A stretch of 11,554 bases of DNA from Bacteroidota bacterium (GCA_947462425.1 CANHPI010000055.1:1-11554); one strand, 5' to 3'. Numbered from the stretch's first letter, positions 1-7,680 are shown. A program made the numbers and translations. The notes: a model not told the origin generated them from the letters alone.

Positions 1-1057
1 AGATATTTGCCATCACTTATTTGCAAACTCATCTCATTCCATTTTTATTGAACTCGAAAATACTTTTGTGGAATTGTATTGGGCTATCGAAGATGAGCCA
101 ACTCATGGTTTTGATTTTGAGTATGATCAAATTGTCAGTATGGGCGAAGTCATTTCTACAAAAATTATTTCTGCTTATTTAAATGATGTAGGATTGCAAA
201 ATAAATGGATTGATGCCCGAGGCTTGATTCAAACTGATAATAGTTACCGCGAAGGAAAAGTAGATTTTGAATTAACAGAAACATTAATAAAAAGAGATTT
301 GCTTCCTGTTTTTAATTCGTTTAATAGCATTGTTACCCAAGGTTTTATTGGCGGTACTTCCGAAAATTTTACAACTACGCTTGGTCGCGAAGGTTCTGAT
401 TACACGGCATCTATTTTAGCGTATTGCTTAAATGCGGAAAATGTTACTATTTGGAAAGATGTGCCAGGCGTTTTAAATGCTGATCCAAAATGGTTTTCGC
501 ATACAAAAAAAATTGACCAATTGTCTTATCATGATGCCATTGAGTTAACCTACTATGGCGCAACTGTTATCCACCCAAAAACCATTAAACCGCTTCAGAA
601 TAAGAATATACCTTTACATGTAAAGTCCTTTTTAAAGCCAAAAGAAGAAGGAACCATTATTAAAGACGGAGAAAAACGTTTAAATATTCCTTCTTATATT
701 TTTAAAATCGACCAAGTTTTAATTTCTATTCAGCCAAAAGATTTTTCGTTTATTGCCGAAGACAATTTAAGTGATATTTTCGACCTGTTTTCGAAACATG
801 GAGTTAAAATTAACTTAATGCAACTGTCAGCTATTAGTTTTTCGGTGTGTTGCGATCATGATATTATTAAGATTGAAGCATTAGTTAATGATTTGCAAAC
901 GCAGTTTAAAGTATTGTATAATTCAGGATTGGAGTTGATGACAGTTCGTTATTATACGCAGGAAACGATAGATACACTCACTGCTCAAAAAATTATTTTG
1001 TTGGAACAACGCAGCCGATTTACTGTTCAAATGGTGATGAGAAACGAAACAGATTAA
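1..1057 (+). CDS. lysC: Aspartate kinase, monofunctional (5' end outside the window)
   Basis: Phosphorylates L-aspartate with ATP in the cytoplasm, the first step to lysine, threonine, methionine and diaminopimelate. The frame is open from base 2, so the GTG at 68 is an internal Val and not the start. About 351 residues are visible; by comparison with usual bacterial aspartokinases (a little over 400) roughly the first 70-100 residues, including the N-terminal KFGG nucleotide-binding segment, are missing. Visible family marks are GFIGGT, then TTLGREGSDYTA and then IWKDVPGVLNADP, which form the ATP/aspartate-binding part of the amino-acid kinase fold, and YYGATVIHPKT further on. The last ~130 residues (from about VLISIQPKDFSF) fit a pair of C-terminal ACT domains, which in this family bind feedback amino acids; I cannot say which amino acid. 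No homoserine dehydrogenase domain is fused before the stop. It converges on the regulator gene at 1138 with an 80-base gap and no clear terminator. The symbol follows the family; other aspartokinase names are possible. Confidence 0.93.
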   Translation, partial: DICHHLFANSSHSIFIELENTFVELYWAIEDEPTHGFDFEYDQIVSMGEVISTKIISAYLNDVGLQNKWIDARGLIQTDNSYREGKVDFELTETLIKRDLLPVFNSFNSIVTQGFIGGTSENFTTTLGREGSDYTASILAYCLNAENVTIWKDVPGVLNADPKWFSHTKKIDQLSYHDAIELTYYGATVIHPKTIKPLQNKNIPLHVKSFLKPKEEGTIIKDGEKRLNIPSYIFKIDQVLISIQPKDFSFIAEDNLSDIFDLFSKHGVKINLMQLSAISFSVCCDHDIIKIEALVNDLQTQFKVLYNSGLELMTVRYYTQETIDTLTAQKIILLEQRSRFTVQMVMRNETD

Positions 1058-1137
1058 GTGTTGCTTAGAGTCTATTTAAAATTTACCTACTACTAATTTT
1101 AGGCGGAAATAATTATATACGAGATGTTTTGCTTATT

Positions 1138-1827
1138 TTAAAATTCAAATTTATATCCTATTCCTTTGATGGTTTTGATATAATCATCTCCTAATTTTTC
1201 TCGTAATTTTCTAATATGAACGTCAATGGTTCTATCACCAACAACTACTTCATCTCCCCACACTTGTTCTAAAATAAATTCACGTGTAAAAACTTTGCCC
1301 GGCTTACTAGCTAATAACGACAATAATTTGAATTCTTTTTTAGGAAAGGCAATTTCAATATCATCTTTATAGACACTATACCTTTCTTTATCAATTTTAA
1401 TTCCTCCTAAATCTAATTGTGTTGATTTTTGTTGTTCCGGCGAATATCTTCTTAATAAGGCTTTAATTCTACTAATAAAAACTCTTGGTTTAATTGGCTT
1501 TGTAATATAATCATCAGCACCAACTTCAAAACCGGCTATTTGCGAATAATCTTCATTACGGGCACTTAAAAAAGCAATCATAATGTCTTTTAAGTTTGTA
1601 ATATCTCTAATTTCTCTACAAGTATCAATACCATCCATTTCAGGCATCATCACATCTAAAACAATTAAATGAGGAATCTCTTTTTTAGCAATATTAATAG
1701 CATCTCTACCATTTAGTGAAGTAAATACTTGAAATCCCTCTTTCTTTAAATTATAACTTAAAAAATCTAATATATCCTGCTCATCGTCAACAAGCAAAAT
1801 TTTATATAAACTGTTTTCTGTACTCAT
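1138..1827 (-). CDS. OmpR/PhoB-family response regulator with intact receiver domain
   Basis: A cytoplasmic DNA-binding response regulator of 229 residues. Receiver domain at about 8-125: acidic pair D14/D15 in LLVDDE, phosphoacceptor D58 in VLDVMMPEMDG, Ser88 in the Thr/Ser switch position, and Lys110 in ITKPIKP. All canonical residues are present. The C-terminal winged helix (about 135-229) has PKKEFKLLSLL, KVFTREFILEQVWG, the recognition helix region RTIDVHIRKLREKLG and the final GIGYKFEF. I chose the ATG at 1827 (MSTENS) rather than an ATG at 1872. The longer form would add 15 low-complexity residues ahead of the receiver, and a good promoter lies inside that extension. It resembles the PhoB/PhoP-like regulators common in Bacteroidota, but no sensor kinase gene adjoins it, so its signal is unknown. 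It is clearly paralogous to the regulator at 7731-8423. Confidence 0.95.
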   Translation of the reverse strand: MSTENSLYKILLVDDEQDILDFLSYNLKKEGFQVFTSLNGRDAINIAKKEIPHLIVLDVMMPEMDGIDTCREIRDITNLKDIMIAFLSARNEDYSQIAGFEVGADDYITKPIKPRVFISRIKALLRRYSPEQQKSTQLDLGGIKIDKERYSVYKDDIEIAFPKKEFKLLSLLASKPGKVFTREFILEQVWGDEVVVGDRTIDVHIRKLREKLGDDYIKTIKGIGYKFEF

Positions 1828-1844
1828 ATTATTGTTATTAGATA

Positions 1845-1873
1845 CAAAGTTAACCTTAAACCTTGAGTTCAAA
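1845..1873 (-). promoter_or_regulatory. Bacteroidota-type promoter of the response regulator at 1138-1827
   Basis: On the minus strand TTTG (1873-1870) is followed by 17 bases and then TAACTTTG (1852-1845). This matches the known Bacteroidota pattern of a TTG/TTTG -33 element, a 17-23 base spacer and a TAnnTTTG -7 element. Transcription would begin around 1838-1840, leaving a leader of about 10-15 bases before the ATG at 1827. This supports the shorter start for that gene. The match is by eye. Confidence 0.6.
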
Positions 1874-2041
1874 GTTAAATAAATATTAAGAAATAAAGTT
1901 ATTTTTTGGAATACCTTAATGTTTATATCATATTCAAAGTTGCATCATGGCAGATTTTCATAGATCCACCTTGTAGCCTTTAACATGTAATTATTGTGGG
2001 TAAAAACAATGACTTTTGTCATTTTAAAATATATTTAATGC

Positions 2042-2073
2042 TAAGTTTACACATGATTATTTAATTTCGTTTG
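2042..2073 (+). promoter_or_regulatory. Possible promoter of the small gene at 2090
   Basis: TAATTTCG (2062-2069) and the overlapping TTCGTTTG (2066-2073) are each one mismatch from the Bacteroidota -7 element TAnnTTTG and lie 16-27 bases before the ATG at 2090. No good TTG lies at the right distance upstream. An alternative is TTTG at 2015-2018 with TAAGTTTA at 2042-2049 (23-base spacer, one mismatch). A promoter is expected here because the upstream neighbour is divergent, but the exact element is uncertain. Confidence 0.35.
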
Positions 2074-2089
2074 TATAACTACTATAACC

Positions 2090-2488
2090 ATGACTATTAA
2101 ACAACTCATCGATAATAACAAAAAAGCATTTGATGATAATTACTTTATTGAATCTATAAATTTATCTTATATACTTTTAAATAAAGCTTTAAAGCAAATT
2201 GTAAAAGATGAATTGAAACAGGAAGTTATTGAACAAAAAATTAAAACAAGCAATTTAATTAGTCATATTAAAAAAGAATTAATTGCTAATCCTTCTCTAA
2301 AATCAAAAATATCTAAAAAGGTTATTAAGGATATTGAATTATTTATAGACTTATATAAAGCAATTAGCAAGGAATTAAAGTACCAGTTTCCTGAGAAAAA
2401 AATTAATGAGACTGCGCAACTAGGAATGAATTGTATCATCATTTTAAATACAAGTTTGGTAAAAATAAAAAATAACAAAGTAGATTAA
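2090..2488 (+). CDS. Small all-helical protein of unknown function
   Basis: A protein of 132 residues that I do not recognise as a named family. It is rich in Lys, Ile, Leu and Asn, with no signal peptide and no clear transmembrane segment, so it is probably cytoplasmic. The pattern suggests four or five amphipathic helices. The first, roughly FDDNYFIESINLSYILLNKA (15-34), recalls the 'ageing-in-pairs' helix seen at the start of HEPN-like four-helix bundles (A...Y.ES...Y.L...L). However, the Arg-x4-6-His motif of HEPN ribonucleases is absent: the matching stretch reads YKAISKELKYQFPEKK and has no His. A catalytic role of that type is therefore unlikely. The gene stands alone, divergent from the regulator at 1138-1827 and separated from the receptor gene by 363 bases. 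Composition matches its neighbours. It could be a Bacteroidota-restricted conserved hypothetical; I assign no function. Confidence 0.75.
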   Translation: MTIKQLIDNNKKAFDDNYFIESINLSYILLNKALKQIVKDELKQEVIEQKIKTSNLISHIKKELIANPSLKSKISKKVIKDIELFIDLYKAISKELKYQFPEKKINETAQLGMNCIIILNTSLVKIKNNKVD

Positions 2489-2713
2489 TACTTATATTCA
2501 ATTTTTTTATTCAACTAACTTTACTCCTATTTCTTAAATTATTATGCTGTATTTTAGTTTAGTGTACGCTGTAACTATTTTTATTTAAAAGATAATTACA
2601 ACAGTAACATTAGCATATATCTAATTAATTTTAGAAACTAATCTTTGTTTGCTAAAAAAATAGTTAGGCATATATCCAAAAAAAATCTGTTTTCGTGTCA
2701 GTAAAAAGAGGTT

Positions 2714-2729
2714 GATTTTTTCAAAAATC
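2714..2729. repeat. Short perfect inverted repeat next to the PhoB-like box
   Basis: GATTTTT (2714-2720) and AAAAATC (2723-2729) are exact inverted copies separated by TC. It ends one base before the direct repeat at 2731. It could be a regulator-binding site, but it is AT-rich enough to arise by chance and the two-base gap rules out a stable hairpin of the full length. Confidence 0.3.
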
Positions 2730-2730
2730 T

Positions 2731-2748
2731 ATGTTAAGTTAATGTTAA
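2731..2748 (+). promoter_or_regulatory. PhoB-box-like tandem direct repeat upstream of the receptor gene
   Basis: ATGTTAA (2731-2737), a 4-base spacer GTTA, then ATGTTAA again (2742-2748). Two identical 7-base half-sites with an 11-base period is the arrangement bound by dimers of OmpR/PhoB-type regulators, and is the same layout as the E. coli Pho box (7-4-7). It lies about 48 bases ahead of the promoter candidate at 2797-2830, a reasonable activator position. Two such regulators are encoded in the window. Binding is an inference from geometry. Confidence 0.5.
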
Positions 2749-2796
2749 TTTTTTAACTCATTAAATCAAATATTTTAATATTAAGGTAATATAAAC

Positions 2797-2830
2797 TTGA
2801 CACAAACCTTATGTATAGGTTGTTTTTTTG
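2797..2830 (+). promoter_or_regulatory. Candidate promoter of the TonB-dependent receptor gene
   Basis: TTG (2797-2799), 23 bases, then TTTTTTTG (2823-2830) followed by CAGC. The second element is one mismatch from TAnnTTTG, and TTTGCA directly ahead of the start site is common in Bacteroidota promoters. The ATG at 2852 would lie about 15 bases beyond the predicted transcription start. The spacer is at the long end of the accepted range. Confidence 0.4.
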
Positions 2831-2851
2831 CAGCGTATAATTTAATTCTTT

Positions 2852-5749
2852 ATGTTCAAAAAAATAAAAATAACGTTACTAATTATTTGCTCAGTATTAA
2901 TAGCGCAATCACAAACCGGAAAAATAGTAGGTAAAATAATTGATGCAAAAACAGGAGAAACTCTACCAGGTGCAACTGTGTTAATTGAAGGTACAACCAA
3001 AGGTGTATCAAGTGATTTTGATGGTAATTTTACTTTAAGTGGACTTCAGCCAGGTAAATATAATTTAATAGCAAGTTACATTACGTATGATAATAAAAAA
3101 TTTATTGACGTTGTTGTAAAGGCAAATGACGTTACTGATTTTAATATTGCGCTTGACCAATCGAGCTCTCAAACATTAGGAGAAGTTGTTGTACAAGCAG
3201 AGATGAATAAAGAAAATACTAACACGCTATTTGTTATGCAAAAAAATAATGCGAGTGTAAGTGATGGGATATCATCTGAAAGCATTAAAAAAACACCAGA
3301 TAGAAACACGAGTGATGTTTTAAAACGTGTAAGTGGTGCTAGTATTCAAGATAATAAATTTGCTATAATTAGAGGTATGAGCGACCGTTATAATGCAGCC
3401 TATTTAAACGGATCACCTTTGCCAAGTTCAGAGAGTGATAGAAGAGCTTTTGCTTTTGATGTTTTTCCTGCAGGGATATTAGATAATTTAATTATTCTAA
3501 AAACTGCTACTCCTGATTTACCAGGAGATTTTGCCGGCGGAATTATTTTAATTAATACCAAAAGTATTCCTGAAAAAAATAGTACAAACATTTCTATCTC
3601 TGGAGGTTATAATTCATTAACAACATTCAAAGATTTTAAAACTTATAAAGGTGGGAAAACAGATTGGCTAGGAATTGATGATGGAACCAGGCAGTTACCG
3701 GGTTCGGTTGCTAATACCGAAGAATTTGCCGCTATTACATTAAATACTGATAAAATTGAACAAGCAAAGAACATAAATTATGATTGGGCGTTGCAAACCA
3801 AAACAGCATTACCAAACATGAACTTACAATTTTCTCAAGCAAATGTTTTTAAATTATTTAAAAGAGATTTTGGTAGCGTTGTTTCGGTAACATACAATAA
3901 TAGCAATGCTACGGCAATTTCTGATAGAAGGGAATTTGAGGAACAAGGAGATGTAGTTCAAAAAACGAGAGAATTTTTAGACACCACTTATTCAAATAAT
4001 ATCCTAACAAGTATATTATGGAACTTATCCTATAAACTTAACGATAACAACCAAATTGGCATTAAAAATTTGTATTCCATTAACACAGATGATAGAGTAA
4101 TAAGTAGAAAAGGAATATTTGATGCTATTGACGTATCATCTCCAACATGGCAAAAATCAAATGTTCGTTTTTACAAACAAAACAATATCTATTCTGGTCA
4201 AATAAATGGTGATCACTATATTCCAAAAGGAAAATTAAAATTAAAATGGATTGGTGGACTAAGCGACATTGCAAGAGATGTTCCTAATTTGAGAAGAATG
4301 GTATATCAAAAATCTAGTGCATCTGAGGATGATTCAGTAAGATATGCTGCTCAAATATTGGCAGATGTAGTTGGACCAACCAGTGCAGGCTCAATGTTAT
4401 TTGCTAAAACTCAAGAACGTTTGTATAATATAAAATATGACATTTCTAAAACTATTCAAATCAAAAGCACAAAACATGAGATAAAATTAGGAGGATTTAA
4501 TCAATACAGAAGTAGAACATTTTCAGCAAGATTATTGGGCTATACTTGGTATTCAAAGGGTAGTGCAATTAAAGCAAATACCGACTTAGCATACCTCCCA
4601 GAAGATGAAATATTTGAACCCACTAATATTGGAATTGTTGATGGACCAGGAAAATATGATGGTGGATTTAAATTATCAGAATCAACAACCTACATAGATT
4701 CTTATGGAGCATCTTCAAATTTAAATGCTGGTTATTTAATGTTAGACTCTCGATTTACAGATAAAATTAGATTTATTTATGGATTAAGAGCAGAATCATA
4801 CATGCAAACATTAAATACGTTAAATCCAGATTTCTCCAAAAAAGCAAAAGACACTACTGTTATTGATTTTTTACCATCTATAAATGCGGTATGGTCAATT
4901 ACAGATAGATTAAACATTAGAGGAGCTTATTATAGAACAGTTAATAGACCTGAATTTAGAGAGTTAGCTCCTTTTAACTTTTATGATTTTGAAACTGATT
5001 ACCAAATTTCAGGTAATGATACCTTGCAGCGCGCAACTATTAATAATTATGATTTACGTTTTGAATATTATCCAAAAAAACCTGGTCAGATTCTTTCAGT
5101 ATCAGCATTCTACAAAGACCTAACAAACGCTATTGAACAAATTGCCGGTAATGGACAGATTCGTTCCATCAATTATGCAAATGTGGCTAAAGCTAGCAAC
5201 ATGGGATTAGAATTAGAATATCGCATTTTGCTATCAACCATATTCAGAAATGATTCTTCTCAATTTTTAAATGGTACCACTTTGTTCACTAATTTTTCTT
5301 ATATAAAATCAGACGTAGATGTTTCAAAATTAAATAACGTAGACCCAAGACCATTACAAGGACAAAGCCCTATTATCATAAATGCTGGTATTCAATATAT
5401 TGATAGAAAATATGATTTTGGAGTGAGTTTATCTTATAACTATGTAGGTAAAAGAATAATTATAGTTGGCAATAATGACGAACCAAACATATGGGAAAAA
5501 CCTCGCCATGTTTTAGATTTACAATTATCAAAAACTTTTAAAGAAAAAATTGAACTAAAATTAAATGTAAGAGATATACTTGCGCAAAATTTAATATTTT
5601 ATCAAGATATTAATAAAAACGGCAAATTGGATAAATCATCATTTACTGATAATAAAGAATTTGAACATACATCAAGTAGCGACAATTTATTAGTAAATAC
5701 TAAATTAGCTCCTACCATTAGCTTATCCATAAGTTATAAATTCAAATAA
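2852..5749 (+). CDS. TonB-dependent outer-membrane receptor with carboxypeptidase-D-like N-terminal domain
   Basis: An outer-membrane, energy-coupled uptake receptor of 965 residues; substrate unknown. Residues 1-20 form a signal peptide (Lys-rich start, hydrophobic LLIICSVLIA core, cleavage near AQSQ). Residues ~24-105 are a CarboxypepD_reg-like beta-sandwich (VGKIIDAKTGETLPGATV, DFDGNFTLSGLQPGKY), the extension typical of Bacteroidota receptors. LGEVVV (109-114) occupies the usual TonB-box position. The plug domain (~125-240) includes IRGMSDRYNAAYLNGSPLP, SESDRRAFAFDVFP and LKTATPDLPGDFAGGIILINTK. The remainder is a 22-strand-type barrel ending in ISLSISYKFK. It is not a SusC with a SusD partner: no SusD gene follows. 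Its neighbour is instead a T9SS-secreted protein (5965-7680). A hairpin terminator follows the stop, so the pair is probably transcribed as separate units under similar control. Plug wording resembles receptors in which a PDLPGxFxGG motif is conserved, and the transported compound cannot be read from sequence. Confidence 0.93.
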   Translation: MFKKIKITLLIICSVLIAQSQTGKIVGKIIDAKTGETLPGATVLIEGTTKGVSSDFDGNFTLSGLQPGKYNLIASYITYDNKKFIDVVVKANDVTDFNIALDQSSSQTLGEVVVQAEMNKENTNTLFVMQKNNASVSDGISSESIKKTPDRNTSDVLKRVSGASIQDNKFAIIRGMSDRYNAAYLNGSPLPSSESDRRAFAFDVFPAGILDNLIILKTATPDLPGDFAGGIILINTKSIPEKNSTNISISGGYNSLTTFKDFKTYKGGKTDWLGIDDGTRQLPGSVANTEEFAAITLNTDKIEQAKNINYDWALQTKTALPNMNLQFSQANVFKLFKRDFGSVVSVTYNNSNATAISDRREFEEQGDVVQKTREFLDTTYSNNILTSILWNLSYKLNDNNQIGIKNLYSINTDDRVISRKGIFDAIDVSSPTWQKSNVRFYKQNNIYSGQINGDHYIPKGKLKLKWIGGLSDIARDVPNLRRMVYQKSSASEDDSVRYAAQILADVVGPTSAGSMLFAKTQERLYNIKYDISKTIQIKSTKHEIKLGGFNQYRSRTFSARLLGYTWYSKGSAIKANTDLAYLPEDEIFEPTNIGIVDGPGKYDGGFKLSESTTYIDSYGASSNLNAGYLMLDSRFTDKIRFIYGLRAESYMQTLNTLNPDFSKKAKDTTVIDFLPSINAVWSITDRLNIRGAYYRTVNRPEFRELAPFNFYDFETDYQISGNDTLQRATINNYDLRFEYYPKKPGQILSVSAFYKDLTNAIEQIAGNGQIRSINYANVAKASNMGLELEYRILLSTIFRNDSSQFLNGTTLFTNFSYIKSDVDVSKLNNVDPRPLQGQSPIIINAGIQYIDRKYDFGVSLSYNYVGKRIIIVGNNDEPNIWEKPRHVLDLQLSKTFKEKIELKLNVRDILAQNLIFYQDINKNGKLDKSSFTDNKEFEHTSSSDNLLVNTKLAPTISLSISYKFK

Positions 5750-5755
5750 AATTAT

Positions 5756-5787
5756 GCAACACGCTCGTTAAACAACGGGCGTGTTGT
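5756..5787 (+). terminator. Hairpin terminator after the receptor gene
   Basis: A 14-base-pair stem, two of whose pairs are G-T wobbles (5756-5769 with 5774-5787, arms GCAACACGCTCGTT and AACGGGCGTGTTGT) around a 4-base AAAC loop, seven bases after the stop codon. The following bases (GTTTCTG) form only a weak T-run, so termination may be partial, which would allow some read-through into the secreted-protein gene. Confidence 0.75.
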
Positions 5788-5885
5788 GTTTCTGTAATTC
5801 CTGTAAATCAATATTAATTATATGTTAAGTAAACCTAAAATTACTTTACATAAAATTAAGGAATAAGTAAGTATATCGTAAACTC

Positions 5886-5922
5886 ATGTTAATCTAAAGC
5901 TAAGGTTGTGTTCGTTAATTTG
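5886..5922 (+). promoter_or_regulatory. Promoter of the T9SS-secreted protein gene with overlapping PhoB-box-like repeat
   Basis: TTAATTTG (5915-5922) followed by CATC is one mismatch from the -7 element TAnnTTTG and lies 42 bases before the ATG. No good TTG is present at -33. Instead ATGTTAA (5886-5892), spacer TCTA, and AAGCTAA (5897-5903, 5 of 7 matching the first half-site) form a 7-4-7 direct repeat ending 11 bases before the -7 element. A regulator site replacing a poor -33/-35 element is how E. coli Pho promoters are built, so this looks activator-dependent. A further TATGTTAAGT lies at 5821-5830 and is identical to 2730-2739. Confidence 0.45.
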
Positions 5923-5964
5923 CATCGTAAAAATTAAAACACTTAAACAATTAAATACAACAAA

Positions 5965-7680
5965 ATGAAAAAAATCTACACATTAGCAACAGCAGCTCTA
6001 TTAAGCGTAACTGCTATTGCCCAAACTCCATTTTGGACATCAACTTCTTACAAAGGAGCATTTCCAGTAACAGATGGTTTAACTGGAACATCATCAAATA
6101 ACTGGTTAGCTGGTTGGACAAACTGGGATCCGGAAAATGCAGTTTATCCAGCAACTACAAACACAATATCTGCAAACATTACTACCAACACTACTTGGAC
6201 ATCTGGTAATACCTATTTATTAGTTGGTAATATCGCAGTTACAAATAATGCAGTATTAACCATCCAACCAGGTACAGTTATTAGAGGTGATAAAACTTCG
6301 AAAGCATGTTTAATTATTTCTAAAGGTTCACAAATTAATGCAGTTGGTACAGTAAATAATCCTATTATTTTTACATCAAACGAAGAACCTTCTGGAAATG
6401 GAAGAGCACCTGCAGATTGGGGTGGAGTTGTGTTATTAGGAAACGGAATTGTAAACACTGCTTGCGCAACTTGTGCAACAAATCCTAAACAGAATTACAT
6501 TGAAGGATTTGCTACTAATTTTAATGAAATATTATATGGTGGAAATAATAATACTGAAAGTTCAGGTACAATGTCTTACTGCCGCATCGAATTTGCTGGT
6601 GTAGCATTATCAACTACTCCAAACTCTGAATTAAACAGTTTAACAATGGGTGGTGTAGGTTCAGGAACACAAATAGATCATATACAAGCGTCATTTGGTG
6701 GAGATGATGCATTTGAATGGTTTGGTGGTGCAGTTGATGCAAAATACTTAGTATCATTCAGAGGTTTAGATGATGATTTTGATACAGATTTTGGTCACTC
6801 AGGTCGTGTTCAATTTGGTTTAGTGGTAAGAGATAAAGATATTTCTGATGCTGCTGGTGACTCTAACGGATTTGAATCGGATAACTTTAATCCAGGAATT
6901 GGAAGACTACCAATCACAAAAACAATTTTCTCAAACATCACTGTTTTAGGTCCAAAAAGAGATGGAACAGCAACATTACCTGCTGGTGAAAAATTTGAAA
7001 GAGGAATCTTTACAAGAAGAAATACTGCTATATCAATTCACAATTCTATTTTTGTAGGATGGGAAAAAGGATGGCATGTATCTGGTGCTACAACTTTTGA
7101 TAACTATAATGCTAATTCAAATCCTGACTCCGCTGGTGTAGTTCAAAATGTAATTATTGCTAGCAACATGTTCCCAAAATTTGTAAATGATGCTGGTGGA
7201 GCTAATGCCACTTGGTATAATACATACGCAGGTAATAATTCAATTGATACTACTAAATCTGTTGCTCAAATTGCATTTGTAAATGCATTTCCAACAAACT
7301 TAGAAGATAATAGTGATTTCCGTTTAACTGCCAATTCAACTGCTTCAACTGGTGCAAGTTTTTCTGGTCCTCAATTTGCAGGACAAGTAAGTGGAATTAA
7401 ATCAATAGCAAATGAAATTTTAAATTCATTTGTTATTTATCCTAATCCTGCTAACCAAAGCACAACTATTTCTTTCAACATTATTGAAAAAAACAAAGTA
7501 ACAGTTAATGTTTATGATGTTTTAGGAAATGTTGTTACTACTTTATCTCAAAGCAATGATTTTGAAAAAGGTAATAATACAATCACCATAAATACTTCAA
7601 ACTTATCTAGCGGAATCTACTATATTTCATTAGATGTTAATGGAGCAAAAGAAACAAAAAAATTAATTATCAATAACTAA
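5965..7680 (+). CDS. Secreted beta-helix-like protein with T9SS C-terminal sorting domain
   Basis: A protein of 571 residues exported by Sec and then by the type IX secretion system, so cell-surface-attached or released. Residues 1-20 are a signal peptide (MKKIYTLATAALLSVTAIAQ). Residues ~65-400 have the repeated short-strand, Gly/Asn-rich look of a right-handed beta-helix: TYLLVGNIAVTNNAVLTIQPGTVI, ADWGGVVLLGN, and MGGVGSGTQIDHIQASFGGDD. Conserved-looking acidic stretches GGDDAFEWFGG (245-255) and GLDDDFDTDFG (267-277) could bind Ca2+ or another cation. C167 and C170 form a CxxC-like pair. Residues ~488-571 are a type A Por sorting domain (FVIYPNPA, then VNVYDVLGNVV, LSSGIYYISL, and KKLIINN at the end). 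The A-rich leader AAATACAACAAAATG suits strong translation in this phylum. Similar proteins are often mis-annotated; I see no enzyme active site. Its position after the receptor suggests it captures or processes the receptor's substrate. Confidence 0.88.
   Translation: MKKIYTLATAALLSVTAIAQTPFWTSTSYKGAFPVTDGLTGTSSNNWLAGWTNWDPENAVYPATTNTISANITTNTTWTSGNTYLLVGNIAVTNNAVLTIQPGTVIRGDKTSKACLIISKGSQINAVGTVNNPIIFTSNEEPSGNGRAPADWGGVVLLGNGIVNTACATCATNPKQNYIEGFATNFNEILYGGNNNTESSGTMSYCRIEFAGVALSTTPNSELNSLTMGGVGSGTQIDHIQASFGGDDAFEWFGGAVDAKYLVSFRGLDDDFDTDFGHSGRVQFGLVVRDKDISDAAGDSNGFESDNFNPGIGRLPITKTIFSNITVLGPKRDGTATLPAGEKFERGIFTRRNTAISIHNSIFVGWEKGWHVSGATTFDNYNANSNPDSAGVVQNVIIASNMFPKFVNDAGGANATWYNTYAGNNSIDTTKSVAQIAFVNAFPTNLEDNSDFRLTANSTASTGASFSGPQFAGQVSGIKSIANEILNSFVIYPNPANQSTTISFNIIEKNKVTVNVYDVLGNVVTTLSQSNDFEKGNNTITINTSNLSSGIYYISLDVNGAKETKKLIINN

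Larger units (their letters stand above)
2489..2851 (+). other. 363-base intergenic region upstream of the receptor gene
   Basis: An AT-rich region with no supportable gene and no terminator-like hairpin after the small gene at 2090-2488. Its first ~220 bases show nothing I can name. From 2714 it holds an inverted repeat (GATTTTT, 2-base gap, AAAAATC, 2714-2729), a PhoB-box-like direct repeat (2731-2748) and a promoter candidate (2797-2830), all pointing at the receptor gene. The length and the clustered sites suggest a regulated promoter region. Confidence 0.6.

Noticed and set aside
68..70. GTG at 68 as the start of aspartate kinase
   Set aside because: The frame is open to the window edge, and a start here would drop the N-terminal nucleotide-binding segment required by the family.
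1828..1872. Longer N-terminus for the regulator at 1138-1827, starting at an ATG at 1872
   Set aside because: The extra 15 residues precede a complete receiver domain, are Asn-rich and unlike the family, and the best promoter (1873-1845) lies within them.
2263..2478. Minus-strand open frame inside the small gene
   Set aside because: It lies wholly opposite the 2090-2488 gene, and its hydrophobic product reflects the complement of Lys/Asn/Ile-rich codons.
3400..3591. Minus-strand open frame inside the receptor gene
   Set aside because: It is a shadow of the conserved plug domain on the other strand and has no start signals.
6213..6458. Minus-strand open frame inside the secreted-protein gene
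   Set aside because: It is antisense to conserved beta-helix sequence, with no promoter or recognisable protein features.
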